64,000 nt of DNA from assembly GCF_026126425.1 (NCBI RefSeq), contig NZ_JAFMPW010000005.1, forward strand, positions 124,001 through 188,000. The letters run 5' to 3'. Each line of letters opens with the position of its first letter. Position 1 is the first letter of the stretch. Below, piece after piece: positions 19,977 through 29,135 of the stretch. The notes beneath the pieces were generated by a model, which made no database searches, was not told where the DNA came from, and saw nothing but the letters and a program-made list of their open reading frames with translations. The position numbers were made by a program, and so were the translations under genes. This DNA is from Muriicola sp. Z0-33 (GTDB lineage: Bacteria; Bacteroidota; Bacteroidia; Flavobacteriales; Flavobacteriaceae).

Positions 19977-21071
19977 CTAGTTTTTATAAATTTTACCGGC
20001 GTTATCGTTGTATAATTTTTTAAGCACCTTATCGCTGAGATCTAATCCATAGAGCGGCCAGTGATAAGAAAAGTGTTCCTTTATATAGAAGTGTTCGTCA
20101 CTACTTTCCAAAATTCTAAAGGTAGTCTGATACATTGAGGAGGACATCCCCATATCGGTGCCGTATAGTAGCCTGTCCTGATACTTTTCAAAAAAAGCTT
20201 TGGCATGTCTTGGAATAGGGGCTAGTTCTGCATACCTGGCGCCGATTTCCGCAAATAAGTTGGGATACTTGTCTAGCATCTTCCCGATGATGTTGAGGTC
20301 ATGACTACAATTTGCCAGATGACAGGCGATAAAAGTTGTCCCCGGATTATCCCGTACTGCATTCTCCAGGGTACCCATAAGCTCCTTATGAAGCAATAAA
20401 TCCTCATTTGAGGTATCTATTTTCCAGGTGTATGCATTCATTAGACCGTCATTGTGTTTGTCCATAGGAAGGTACATCCAATAGGGGTCTGCAACATGTA
20501 TACTCACAGGCATCCCTAATTCTCCACATTTGGCAAGAAGTGGTTTCATTCTCGTATCGTCAATATGCATGCCCGGGGCCTCGGTGGGTTTAGAATAAAA
20601 AAGACCAGCTCCTTTATCGCCCAGCTCTCCTACTCCTTTGGCGCCGATGGAGAAACAGCGCTCTAATTCCTTAACTGCTTTTTTACTCCACCCTTTGTCA
20701 TTATAGCCCGTATAATCAAAGCCGCACCAAATTTCAAAACGCTCCCCGAACTTGGAATAGAGGTTATAAATACTGTCAAATGCTTTGCCTGTAGTATAGG
20801 TCAGTAAAATAGACTTTTCTACCCCGGCTTTATCCATATTGGAAATCCATTCCAGAATTTCAGATTCGGATTTGGCATATGGGTGTGTATGCACATCTAT
20901 AACGGGATATTTGGCTGTGACAATCTCTGTTTTTGAGGTATTATAGGCAGAGACTGGTTGAAAATCTTTTAAAAGTAATTCTTCCTGAGCTGCCGCAAGG
21001 CAGGGTAGACTGGCAATAATACATATTGCAAGACACTTTTTTTTGATGAGATTTACTTTATAGTACCACAT
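19977..21071 (-). CDS. Secreted amidohydrolase-family TIM-barrel hydrolase
   Basis: About 364 aa from the preferred start at 21071, which begins a basic N-terminus and a signal peptide (KKKCLAICIIASLPCLAAAQ). The longer frame to 21173 would run into the upstream esterase gene. The amidohydrolase_2 metal site is visible: VIDVHTHPYAKS (HxH), SIHVADPYW (His), FIACHLANCS (His) and LLYGTDMG (Asp). Members hydrolyse or decarboxylate diverse small molecules, and the substrate cannot be read from sequence. It starts 10 bp after the sialate O-acetylesterase stop and is probably co-transcribed with it. Confidence 0.83.
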   Translation of the reverse strand: MWYYKVNLIKKKCLAICIIASLPCLAAAQEELLLKDFQPVSAYNTSKTEIVTAKYPVIDVHTHPYAKSESEILEWISNMDKAGVEKSILLTYTTGKAFDSIYNLYSKFGERFEIWCGFDYTGYNDKGWSKKAVKELERCFSIGAKGVGELGDKGAGLFYSKPTEAPGMHIDDTRMKPLLAKCGELGMPVSIHVADPYWMYLPMDKHNDGLMNAYTWKIDTSNEDLLLHKELMGTLENAVRDNPGTTFIACHLANCSHDLNIIGKMLDKYPNLFAEIGARYAELAPIPRHAKAFFEKYQDRLLYGTDMGMSSSMYQTTFRILESSDEHFYIKEHFSYHWPLYGLDLSDKVLKKLYNDNAGKIYKN

Positions 21072-21081
21072 AGTCAATAAG

Positions 21082-23046
21082 CTATTCTTCCCAATTATCT
21101 GTCCTGAAAGGGGAGGCTGGCAAGCCCTCCTTATTGTATAAGTTAGCTTTGTCCGGATTATCTGCCCAGGCATATCTTACAGCTACGGGTGATGCAACAT
21201 CGGGCGACCAGACTTCTATGGTGTTCCCCTCTATTTTGGCCTCTGCCCATACAAATTTCTTGTCGGCACCCGCAATTGCAAACCCTTTTAACGGGCCATT
21301 ATCTTTGGTAACGAGCCCACTTCCAATATGATCAAAATGCAAAGTAATTTTGGAATTGGAACTGTCCGTTTTATTTAATTGGGGACCTGAGTAAACCACT
21401 TCCTTGTTGTACGCCATTTTTTGAGCGGCCAGTGCAAGTCGTTTGCCAACATCCTGTTTGTTTCTGGGGTGAATATCATTGGCTTCTCCAATATCTATGA
21501 TTACTGCCTGCCCGGTATATGGCAATTCCAGGGCATTACTTTGTGATTCTCTTAATAATGCCCAATTACTTGGTCCCGGATGGTCCTCGGCAGCCATAAA
21601 ATTTGCCAATTGGACATATAGAAACGGAAAATCTCCCACATTCCATAAAGTTCTCCAACTTGAGATTAAGGTTTTGAAATGTGTTGTATAGGTTTTGGCA
21701 TCAACGGCATTACCAGCGTTAGATTCTCCCTGATACCAGAGTGCCCCTTTAATTGGGAACCTGAGTATAGGATGAATCATTTTATTGTATAACAAAGTAG
21801 GTTGCTGATTGGCGCCCTGGACGGCAGCATTCATGTTTATCATGCCTACTTTATACTTCCAATCCCCGTGCAGCGCAGTTTTTACTTTGTTAGCTTCGAA
21901 GAACATGAGCCCGGAATCTCCGTAAATACCTCCACCGCCACCAGTGTCGTCTACCCTGACAGTTATGGTATTCTTCCCCTCTCTGAGATATTTAGAAGGA
22001 ACTTCATATACCCTGTTTTCATTATAGGCATTTGTGCTTCCCACCAAATGGCCATTTACCCAGGTTTGATCATTATCATCTATAGCTCCCAGACTTAAAA
22101 TGCCATCGGAGGCAGTTACTCCTTTTGGAAGGAGAATTGTCTTGCGGAACCAGAAAATACCATCTGTATTTTCCCAGCCCCTTTCTTCCCAAAGGCTTGG
22201 GAGTTCCATAGCTTCCCATTGGCTATCGTCATAATTTTTTTTAGCCCAGAGTGCATCTTCATTTTTCATTCCCAGGTCTTCTTCCGGGATGGTAGATAAT
22301 TTCTCTTTTAATTGTGCGATAAATTCAGCTTTTTCAGCGGCTATTTTGGCTTCTAGTTGAGCAGCCATTTCCTCAGGATCATCAAAGCCCAGATCTTCGG
22401 CACGGATCCAGGGCTCTATTCTGCTGCCGCCCCATGAACTGTTTAAGAGACCGATTGGGACATTTTCACTCTTTTGAATTTCCCTGGCAAAGAAATAACC
22501 CACTGCGGTGAAATTGCCTAAGGTTTCTGAACTGGCAGTTTCCCACTCGCCATCGGCCAGTTTATCCTCTGGAAATGATGCTGATGAATGCGGAACCTTA
22601 AAATGTCGGATGTTAGGATGATTTCCATTTTTTATTTCCAATTCTGAATTGTTGGAGTTGGCCACTACCCATTCCATGTTAGATTGCCCGGAACACAACC
22701 ATACATCTCCAATCATGATATCAGTAAAGTCTACTGTAGTAGTATTGCTAACGATACTCATTTCATAAGGACCCCCGGCCGGTAGCTTTGGGAGTGTAAC
22801 TTCCCAATTGCCCTTAGGACTGGCCTTGGTTTTAAATTCTTTACCATTAAAAAAAACACTTATGTTCGAAGACGAGGCCGCTTCTCCCCAAACCGGGATG
22901 TTGGCATCTCTTTGCAAAACCATATGATCCGAAAATATTTTTGCAACCTCAAAAGTCTGAGCTGAAATCCCAAAGGGTAACAACCAAAAGGCAAGTAAAT
23001 AAGAGGTCTTTTTAAGGCAATAGCTGATATCTTTACAATAGGTCAT
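21082..23046 (-). CDS. Sialate O-acetylesterase (SASA family)
   Basis: A 654-aa secreted SGNH-type esterase. A signal peptide ends near residue 29 (GISAQ). The catalytic Ser is S122 in CSGQSNMEW; block SSWGGSRIEPW follows, then WYQGESNAG, and the DxxH pair sits in ANDIHPRNK. Between the first catalytic block and the rest (about residues 250-385) is an inserted beta-galactosidase-type jelly roll (WFRKTILLP, LSLGAIDDNDQTWVNG, NTITVRVDDTGGGGG), a known arrangement in Bacteroidota esterases. It removes O-acetyl groups from sialic acid or other acetylated sugars. It is first in a two-gene unit with the amidohydrolase; the sialidase at 17429 is a plausible partner. Confidence 0.9.
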   Translation of the reverse strand: MTYCKDISYCLKKTSYLLAFWLLPFGISAQTFEVAKIFSDHMVLQRDANIPVWGEAASSSNISVFFNGKEFKTKASPKGNWEVTLPKLPAGGPYEMSIVSNTTTVDFTDIMIGDVWLCSGQSNMEWVVANSNNSELEIKNGNHPNIRHFKVPHSSASFPEDKLADGEWETASSETLGNFTAVGYFFAREIQKSENVPIGLLNSSWGGSRIEPWIRAEDLGFDDPEEMAAQLEAKIAAEKAEFIAQLKEKLSTIPEEDLGMKNEDALWAKKNYDDSQWEAMELPSLWEERGWENTDGIFWFRKTILLPKGVTASDGILSLGAIDDNDQTWVNGHLVGSTNAYNENRVYEVPSKYLREGKNTITVRVDDTGGGGGIYGDSGLMFFEANKVKTALHGDWKYKVGMINMNAAVQGANQQPTLLYNKMIHPILRFPIKGALWYQGESNAGNAVDAKTYTTHFKTLISSWRTLWNVGDFPFLYVQLANFMAAEDHPGPSNWALLRESQSNALELPYTGQAVIIDIGEANDIHPRNKQDVGKRLALAAQKMAYNKEVVYSGPQLNKTDSSNSKITLHFDHIGSGLVTKDNGPLKGFAIAGADKKFVWAEAKIEGNTIEVWSPDVASPVAVRYAWADNPDKANLYNKEGLPASPFRTDNWEE

Positions 23047-23105
23047 TCCTGTATATTTTGAATCAACCTAAAGTAAGAAAAAATGGGCAGTTATAAGATG
23101 TCGTC

Positions 23106-24062
23106 CTAATTGTCCGGGTTAAATAAAATTACCTCATAGGTGTAATCTCTGATTTCTCCTCCAACATCTACATCTTCTAAGGTGACGGTATATAGTGTAT
23201 CTTCAGAAACATTGGGAGTAATACCCTCTGGAACCCATACTATGGTACGATCTCCATATTGATTATCCAGAGCTTCGATGTCTAGAGAAATAGATGAACC
23301 ACTTCCGTCTTTCATGCTAACTTTAGTATTTGTAAAATCGGCATCTTTAATAGAGAAAGACCATCTTGGGAATGCAAACATATCAGGGATATATCCTTCT
23401 GGGGGCCATGAAATAAATTCCGGGGCATCTACTGGTGCCGTACCTGCATTGCCTATTACCCATATAGCGTTAGAACTGTCGGTATTGCCGACTCCAATTT
23501 CCTGCAACCTGGGCCATAATAACCATCTTCTATGCCCTACCGGACCATTATTAGCACCCTGATCCCGGATATAGGAATCCATGGCCTCAGCATTTTTAGA
23601 CATGGTTAACAAAGAACTTCCGGCACCATCTTTACCATCTTGAGTAAAGCATTTCCAGGTATTCGGCGGATTGTGTTCTAACCTATTATTTGCCTTCATC
23701 ATTAAGGCCGCCTGTTGGGCTTTATCACTTTTAGTAGCATCTTCCGCAATGGTATTATGCAATCCAACTGCCATACGGTAATATGAGAGTCGCATATATA
23801 TTTTATCCTTAATGTCCTGGGGTACATTGCCTGCATTACAATTGGGTTCGTTCCCGGTCCATTGTGCTTCCTGACCATTACTTTTTGAAGGAAGATAATA
23901 GTCTTCATAAAGTTTTTTTGCAGCAAGGCGTGCGATATTGTCTGTGGGAATTATAGGTGTGTCGCTCTCTTTTATACTGTCTTTACTGCAAGAGATAAAC
24001 AAGGTTAAATGTAATAGAGCTGCAGTGCAGAATAATGAAAATAACTTTTTTGAGCTACGCAT
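23106..24062 (-). CDS. CAP-domain lipoprotein
   Basis: A 318-aa lipoprotein (lipobox FISC, Cys26) with a CAP/SCP-like domain. The family helix is seen at IYMRLSYYRMAVGLHNTI, the His-containing region at NNRLEHNPP, and the hallmark GHRRWLLWPRLQEIGVG. The C-terminal part is an added beta-rich domain of about 110 aa. It should be anchored in the outer or inner membrane, facing the periplasm or surface. CAP proteins have varied roles and no enzymatic call is justified. Monocistronic. Confidence 0.8.
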   Translation of the reverse strand: MRSSKKLFSLFCTAALLHLTLFISCSKDSIKESDTPIIPTDNIARLAAKKLYEDYYLPSKSNGQEAQWTGNEPNCNAGNVPQDIKDKIYMRLSYYRMAVGLHNTIAEDATKSDKAQQAALMMKANNRLEHNPPNTWKCFTQDGKDGAGSSLLTMSKNAEAMDSYIRDQGANNGPVGHRRWLLWPRLQEIGVGNTDSSNAIWVIGNAGTAPVDAPEFISWPPEGYIPDMFAFPRWSFSIKDADFTNTKVSMKDGSGSSISLDIEALDNQYGDRTIVWVPEGITPNVSEDTLYTVTLEDVDVGGEIRDYTYEVILFNPDN

Positions 24063-24136
24063 AGATAAAGACTTGGTAACTCAAATAACGTTCCTTGCAT
24101 TAAAAAGTTATATAATTTTCGATGAATGGTAGCGGG

Positions 24137-24856
24137 CTACAACGCCTTTGTCCTGGTTAACTTGTCTGTTCCCAGATAGGTATCGCCTTTATTGTAATAC
24201 CATGCTCTGATTTTAGGCATTTTTATACCCGATATATTTTCCTCTCCGCTGAGAAGAATATACTCCCCGTCATTTTTAGATTCGTCATGGTAAAACTGGT
24301 AGACCTCCATGGCATAGGAAGTAGGATCAAAATAGAAATACCAGGTATCACCCCCAACAGCTTCCTTGTAAGTTACTTTTAAAACCAGGTATTTTTTTCC
24401 CTTAAAGATCTTAGATGTTACGTTTGGGTCTATTATGGTGCCAGGGTCTTTAAGTTTCATAGGAAGGCCATAGAGATAGGTATAGTAATCTCTCATTGTT
24501 TTGGCCCTGTCACAACTAAGTCTGTATTTTGATGCCTCCTCCTCGGAAATATCCTGAGAGCCATTAAGAGACAATGTACACTCGCCCCTATTCAGAATTT
24601 GTACAGTGGTAGTATTATCTCTGCTTGCCTTAAGTTTAAAATATTCCTCAGGCAGATTCATAACGATGTCACTTATTCTATCGCTCTTATCAGGGGCTTC
24701 CATAGTGATCGACAGCTCTCCGTGAAAAGAAGGCCACTTATTATTGGGGTCGTGATACTGGATGGCTTTATCAAGTAGTTCTGACCCTGATAGTTCTTGC
24801 CCAATTGCACAGGCGGATGACAAGATTAACAACAGGAACAATTTTCTTTTAATCAA
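24137..24856 (-). CDS. Secreted DUF6503-type protein
   Basis: A 239-aa secreted protein with a signal peptide ending around CAIGQ. It has the Flavobacteriaceae DUF6503 look: LLDKAIQYHDPNNKWPSFHG at the N-terminus, then RDYYTYLYGLPMKLKDPGT, YLVLKVTYKEAVGGDTWYFYFDP and a C-terminal TDKL. The fold may relate to LolA-like periplasmic lipid carriers, which is an inference. It is divergent from the Na/Pi cotransporter gene, whose upstream repeats are shared in the 99-bp intergenic region. Confidence 0.7.
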   Translation of the reverse strand: MIKRKLFLLLILSSACAIGQELSGSELLDKAIQYHDPNNKWPSFHGELSITMEAPDKSDRISDIVMNLPEEYFKLKASRDNTTTVQILNRGECTLSLNGSQDISEEEASKYRLSCDRAKTMRDYYTYLYGLPMKLKDPGTIIDPNVTSKIFKGKKYLVLKVTYKEAVGGDTWYFYFDPTSYAMEVYQFYHDESKNDGEYILLSGEENISGIKMPKIRAWYYNKGDTYLGTDKLTRTKAL

Positions 24857-24899
24857 ATCTTTCAGAATTTCTTAATGGAAAGATACACATTATTTAAAA

Positions 24900-24929
24900 T
24901 TTACATTAAATTCATGTTTACTTAACATT
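24900..24929 (+). promoter_or_regulatory. Candidate Pho box upstream of Na/Pi cotransporter
   Basis: TTACATT at 24901 and TAACATT at 24923 are spaced exactly 22 bp (two 11-bp turns), with a weak TTCATG unit between them. They lie 27 nt before the cotransporter start. The unit matches the TTAACAT repeats found upstream of the porin, PiT and TonB genes. No clear -7 element follows, so this is the weakest of the set. Confidence 0.4.
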
Positions 24930-24955
24930 CAACAAAAAAGCACCAACAAAAAGAC

Positions 24956-26734
24956 ATGCAATACGGACTTACAGACATACTTCAATTAATTGGTGCCCTG
25001 GGGCTTTTTTTATTCGGAATGAAAGTAATGAGCGATGCACTGCTGTTGTTAGCCGGAAATAAAATGCGAAGTATACTGGCTACAATGACTTCGAACAGGT
25101 TTTTGGGAATAACTACCGGCTTTCTAATAACCTCTATCATCCAGTCGTCTTCTGCCACCACCCTGATGGTGGTTAGTTTTTCAAATGCTTCTTTACTCAC
25201 CCTGGCAGAGTCTGTAAGTGTAATCATGGGGGCAAATATCGGGACAACCATTACCGCCTGGCTGATTACAATTCTGGGATTTAAAGTTAGTATGAGTTCA
25301 ATTGCACTCCCTCTGGTGGGTTTCGGTTTTCTTTTTACATTTTCTAAGAAACAGAATAACAAAAATTGGGGAGGGTTTATTATTGGCTTTGCCCTTTTGT
25401 TTATCGGGCTGCAGTTCTTAAAAGAGGCCATGCCTAATATTAATGAGAATCCCGAAATCCTTGAATTTCTTGGGCGCTATACAGATATGGGGTTTCTATC
25501 GGTATTGTTGTTTTTATTTATAGGCACTTTATTAACCGTAATAATACAATCTTCAAGTGCTACAATGGCCCTTACTTTAATTATGACTGCCCAGGGATGG
25601 ATCCCTTTTGAATTGGCTGCGGCCATGGTTCTTGGGGAGAATATTGGTACTACAATTACAGCGAATATTGCAGCTTTTGTCGCAAATTATCAGGCGAAGA
25701 GAACGGCCAGGGCCCATCTTATCTTTAATATTTTGGGTGTTATATGGATGCTTATTCTCTTTTATCCTTTTTTAAGTATGATAAGCTGGCTGGCGGGGCA
25801 GATGGGCTCAGCATCACCTTATGTAGATGCAGCGGCTATTCCTGTTGCCATCTCATTGTTTCATACTGTATTCAACATACTCAATACCTTCTTGTTGGTT
25901 TGGTTCATTACCCCAATTGTAAAAATAGTAGAGAAAATTGTCCCTGAAAAGGCTATTGAAGAGGTGCCTATGGAAGTTCCTAAATTTTTGAATAAGAGGA
26001 TTTTGCGTTATCCTGAAACTGCCATTTCTTCCCTGGAGAAAGAGGCTAAATACCTTTTCGAAAACGCCATTTTTGAAATTGTTGCACATGCCTTAAATTT
26101 TCATAGAGGAGATATTATATCCAGTAAAAAGCCAAAAAAAGTGGTCAAGAAATCCACAGAAGATTTTAAAACGGATGTACGGGCACTTTACCTTACCAAG
26201 GTCAAAACAATTTACGGTAAAATCATTAAGTATGCCACCACATGCCAGAGTGCCTTAAAGCTTTCAGAGGCACAGAACAGACGTGTTATGGAAATTAAAT
26301 TTGCAAGTAGAAATATGGTGGAAATCATAAGGGATGTTGGAGAGTTAAGCAGGAATGTTTCACTTTTCTTAAATGCGGAAAACCCTTATATCCAAAAGGA
26401 ATATAGTAAATTCAGAAAAATGGTAGTAAAGGTACTAAGGGTTATTTATTTGTTCAGAACAGAAGAAGAACCAGATGTATACTATCAGAAACTCCTGGAA
26501 ATAAGACGTCAAGTTAAGGAGAATAGCCGTAAAGGTAATAGGCAAATAGATGAATTGATTAGAAAAAACCTGATCACCACAGATATGGCTTCTTCTTTGT
26601 TTAATGACAACGATAATTTAAATGATCTTGTAAAAAAGCTAATCTCGGTAGCTGAGCTATTGTATGGTAGTAGAGATTCTCTAACAGAAAATGGCGTAAA
26701 AGACAAAGATGCTACTGCATTAAAATCAGCCTAA
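24956..26734 (+). CDS. Na/Pi cotransporter family protein with PhoU-like tail
   Basis: A 592-aa inner-membrane protein. The N-terminal half holds two inverted Na_Pi_cotrans repeats, each with the signature QSSSAT (IIQSSSATTLMVV and IIQSSSATMALTLI) and about eight hydrophobic segments. The C-terminal part, from about residue 355, is a cytoplasmic PhoU-like helical region. The family imports or balances phosphate using the Na+ gradient. It is divergent from the DUF6503 gene and convergent with the PiT genes. Candidate Pho-box repeats precede it, which would fit induction by phosphate starvation. Confidence 0.92.
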   Translation: MQYGLTDILQLIGALGLFLFGMKVMSDALLLLAGNKMRSILATMTSNRFLGITTGFLITSIIQSSSATTLMVVSFSNASLLTLAESVSVIMGANIGTTITAWLITILGFKVSMSSIALPLVGFGFLFTFSKKQNNKNWGGFIIGFALLFIGLQFLKEAMPNINENPEILEFLGRYTDMGFLSVLLFLFIGTLLTVIIQSSSATMALTLIMTAQGWIPFELAAAMVLGENIGTTITANIAAFVANYQAKRTARAHLIFNILGVIWMLILFYPFLSMISWLAGQMGSASPYVDAAAIPVAISLFHTVFNILNTFLLVWFITPIVKIVEKIVPEKAIEEVPMEVPKFLNKRILRYPETAISSLEKEAKYLFENAIFEIVAHALNFHRGDIISSKKPKKVVKKSTEDFKTDVRALYLTKVKTIYGKIIKYATTCQSALKLSEAQNRRVMEIKFASRNMVEIIRDVGELSRNVSLFLNAENPYIQKEYSKFRKMVVKVLRVIYLFRTEEEPDVYYQKLLEIRRQVKENSRKGNRQIDELIRKNLITTDMASSLFNDNDNLNDLVKKLISVAELLYGSRDSLTENGVKDKDATALKSA

Positions 26735-26786
26735 TCATAACCTTAGTGCACCCTATTATGAATTTTATTGGAACACATTAGGTTTT

Positions 26787-29087
26787 CTATTCAACTGTAG
26801 CCCTGGGTACGCGAACATCATGTGCTTCATAATACTTTTCCAATAGATTCATGGTTGCTATTACAAAATCTTTGGTCTCTAAAAGCAGAGAGAAGTACAA
26901 TGTGGTATTTTTAGGACTGGACTCTTCCGTTCTTGTTCTGGCCACCTGCTTCTCTATCCGTTGTGAAACCAATTCGAAAAGTTCCGTTTTACCTTCAAGA
27001 AGGGTTCCTATTTGTTCAAAGGATCGTTCATCAAATGCTTTTTTAGTATTTACTAGCAGCTCATCCAATTTGTAATCTATTTCTTTGAGCTCTTTTATTT
27101 GGTTGTATTTTAATTTTTTATGATTATTATTTACATGCTTGTGAGTAACCTTTCCAATATATTCCAGAGATTGTGCCATATCTTGCAGATAACCCAGGAT
27201 ATTGATATAGAAATTACTGGCACCTACACTGCCTTCGTCCAGGTTCTTGATAAAATAGAATATGCTATCTCTCAGGTCGTCTATTTCAGCAGCTAGTTTA
27301 GCGCCCTGTTTTTTGTTTTTCTGCAGGAGGTCCAGATCTTGTTTGGCGAGACCATTCATGGCATTGGTATAGATCTTATTGCTTCTTTTCAGCACGCTCG
27401 AAATGTTTTTGGCGCTTTCATCAATTACTCCTTGAATAGAGCTGCTTTCGGCCCTGTTAAGACTATCTTCTGCTTTTAACACTCGGGATTTCTTGGTGTA
27501 AGAAATGTAATTACGGGCAAGTAAAATCACAGCTGCGAACAACAGTATGGCAATTGCTGCACCTTTACCAAAACTGATGATGGCCAGGATGGTACCCGAA
27601 GCAATAAATGCAATTATAGCCGTAGCAAACCAACCTCCTATTACATTAAGCACTCCTGCAACCCTGTACACTGCACTTTCACTCCCCCAGGCCCTGTCTG
27701 CCAATGAAGTACCCATAGCCACCATAAAGGTGACGTAGGTAGTAGATAAAGGTAATTTATATGAGGTGGCAATAGAAATAAGTATACCGGCTACCATTAG
27801 ATTGACGGCTGCCCTGACCATATCAAAAGCGGGTAACTCGTGAGTCTTTCCTTTTGGAAGTTGCACTACAAGTTTCTTAAATTGATTATCTACTTTGGCT
27901 TGCCATGAAATTGGGGTTACAATTTTGGTATACTTGCCAATAAGAATAGAAAATCTCACCAAAGTCCGTGATAAAAAGTTAGGTTCAAATCGTTCCTTTG
28001 CCTCTCCTTCACGGGCCAGATTAATTTCGGTATCTGCAACATAGCGCGCCTTTTTAGACAACCATAGGGTAACCACCATTATAATCCCTGCTAAAAATAA
28101 CAATAGGGTTGGTGTTGGTACCTTGGTGGCCAATATTCCCATACTAAATTCTGAAGCTGGCACTCCCGAGACTATCCAGGCTTCATAAGATTGCCAGGCC
28201 GCTATAGGAACACCAATAAAATTTACAAGATCGTTACCTGCAAAGGCAAGAGCCAATGCAAAGGTCCCTACTCCTATAATTAATTTATAAATATTGGTTT
28301 TGGCTGCTACAATTAAAGCATAAGAAAGTAGTGACCAGAACACAAAGCTCACTGCTACAATGAGTAGCACCTGACTTTCCAGGAATTCTGAAATTTTCAT
28401 TCCCCCGATTATATCAAAGGTCTGCCCTGCATAAGGGGTTCCTTTAATTCCTTTCATAAAAATGAAATAGGTGATTGCAGATAAAGCGGCACCACCAAAA
28501 ATGGCCCCTACCCATTTCGCCTTTTTCTCAAAGTTAAAAGACAATAGCAACCTGGAAATCCATTGCACAAAAGCGCCGACAGAAAACGCAACCACTACTG
28601 ATAACAGTATTCCCATAATGATCTGGAAAGCCTTAGCAGTGTTTATATAATTCACCACCTCGGCGAAGCTTCCACCATCGGCGGCGATTTTTATTAAGGA
28701 CATTGCCACTGCCGCACCCAATAGCTCAAAAACTATGGATACCGTTGTGGAGGTAGGCATTCCGAGCGTATTAAAAAAATCGAGCAGTAATATATCTGTA
28801 ATCATTACTGCCATAAAGATGAACATGATTTCATTAAAGTAGAACTCACCCGGGTTAAAAATACCTTTCCTGGCCACCTCCATAAGTCCGCTCGAAAAAA
28901 TGGCACCGCAAGCCATTCCTAAGCTTGCAACTATCATAATCGTTCGGAACGAGATAGCCTTGGAACCAATAGCTGAATTCAAAAAATTAACAGCATCGTT
29001 GCTTACACCAACCACTAAATCCGCCACGGCCAGAGTAGCCAGGGCTATAATCATTAATAAGTAAATATTATCCATTGTTGGGTACAA
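26787..29087 (-). CDS. PiT-family inorganic phosphate transporter (copy B)
   Basis: A 766-aa inner-membrane transporter of the PHO4/PiT family. The two family signatures are GVSNDAVNFLNSA near the N-terminus and AGNDLVNFIGVPIAAW in the middle. The second membrane block ends with STTYVTFMVAMGTSLADRAWG. The C-terminal ~230 aa is a cytoplasmic PhoU-like helical domain. Far longer than classical PitA (about 500 aa) because of this tail. It is 48 bp downstream of a paralogue with the same architecture and no repeats precede it, so it is probably the last gene of a porin-PiT-PiT unit. The start gives MYPTMDN; the internal MDN four codons later aligns with the paralogue's MEN and may be used instead. 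Confidence 0.92.
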   Translation of the reverse strand: MYPTMDNIYLLMIIALATLAVADLVVGVSNDAVNFLNSAIGSKAISFRTIMIVASLGMACGAIFSSGLMEVARKGIFNPGEFYFNEIMFIFMAVMITDILLLDFFNTLGMPTSTTVSIVFELLGAAVAMSLIKIAADGGSFAEVVNYINTAKAFQIIMGILLSVVVAFSVGAFVQWISRLLLSFNFEKKAKWVGAIFGGAALSAITYFIFMKGIKGTPYAGQTFDIIGGMKISEFLESQVLLIVAVSFVFWSLLSYALIVAAKTNIYKLIIGVGTFALALAFAGNDLVNFIGVPIAAWQSYEAWIVSGVPASEFSMGILATKVPTPTLLLFLAGIIMVVTLWLSKKARYVADTEINLAREGEAKERFEPNFLSRTLVRFSILIGKYTKIVTPISWQAKVDNQFKKLVVQLPKGKTHELPAFDMVRAAVNLMVAGILISIATSYKLPLSTTYVTFMVAMGTSLADRAWGSESAVYRVAGVLNVIGGWFATAIIAFIASGTILAIISFGKGAAIAILLFAAVILLARNYISYTKKSRVLKAEDSLNRAESSSIQGVIDESAKNISSVLKRSNKIYTNAMNGLAKQDLDLLQKNKKQGAKLAAEIDDLRDSIFYFIKNLDEGSVGASNFYINILGYLQDMAQSLEYIGKVTHKHVNNNHKKLKYNQIKELKEIDYKLDELLVNTKKAFDERSFEQIGTLLEGKTELFELVSQRIEKQVARTRTEESSPKNTTLYFSLLLETKDFVIATMNLLEKYYEAHDVRVPRATVE

Positions 29088-29135
29088 TCAAATATTAAAC
29101 AGCGCTCAGAACAAGTACTATTATTTCAAGGAGTA

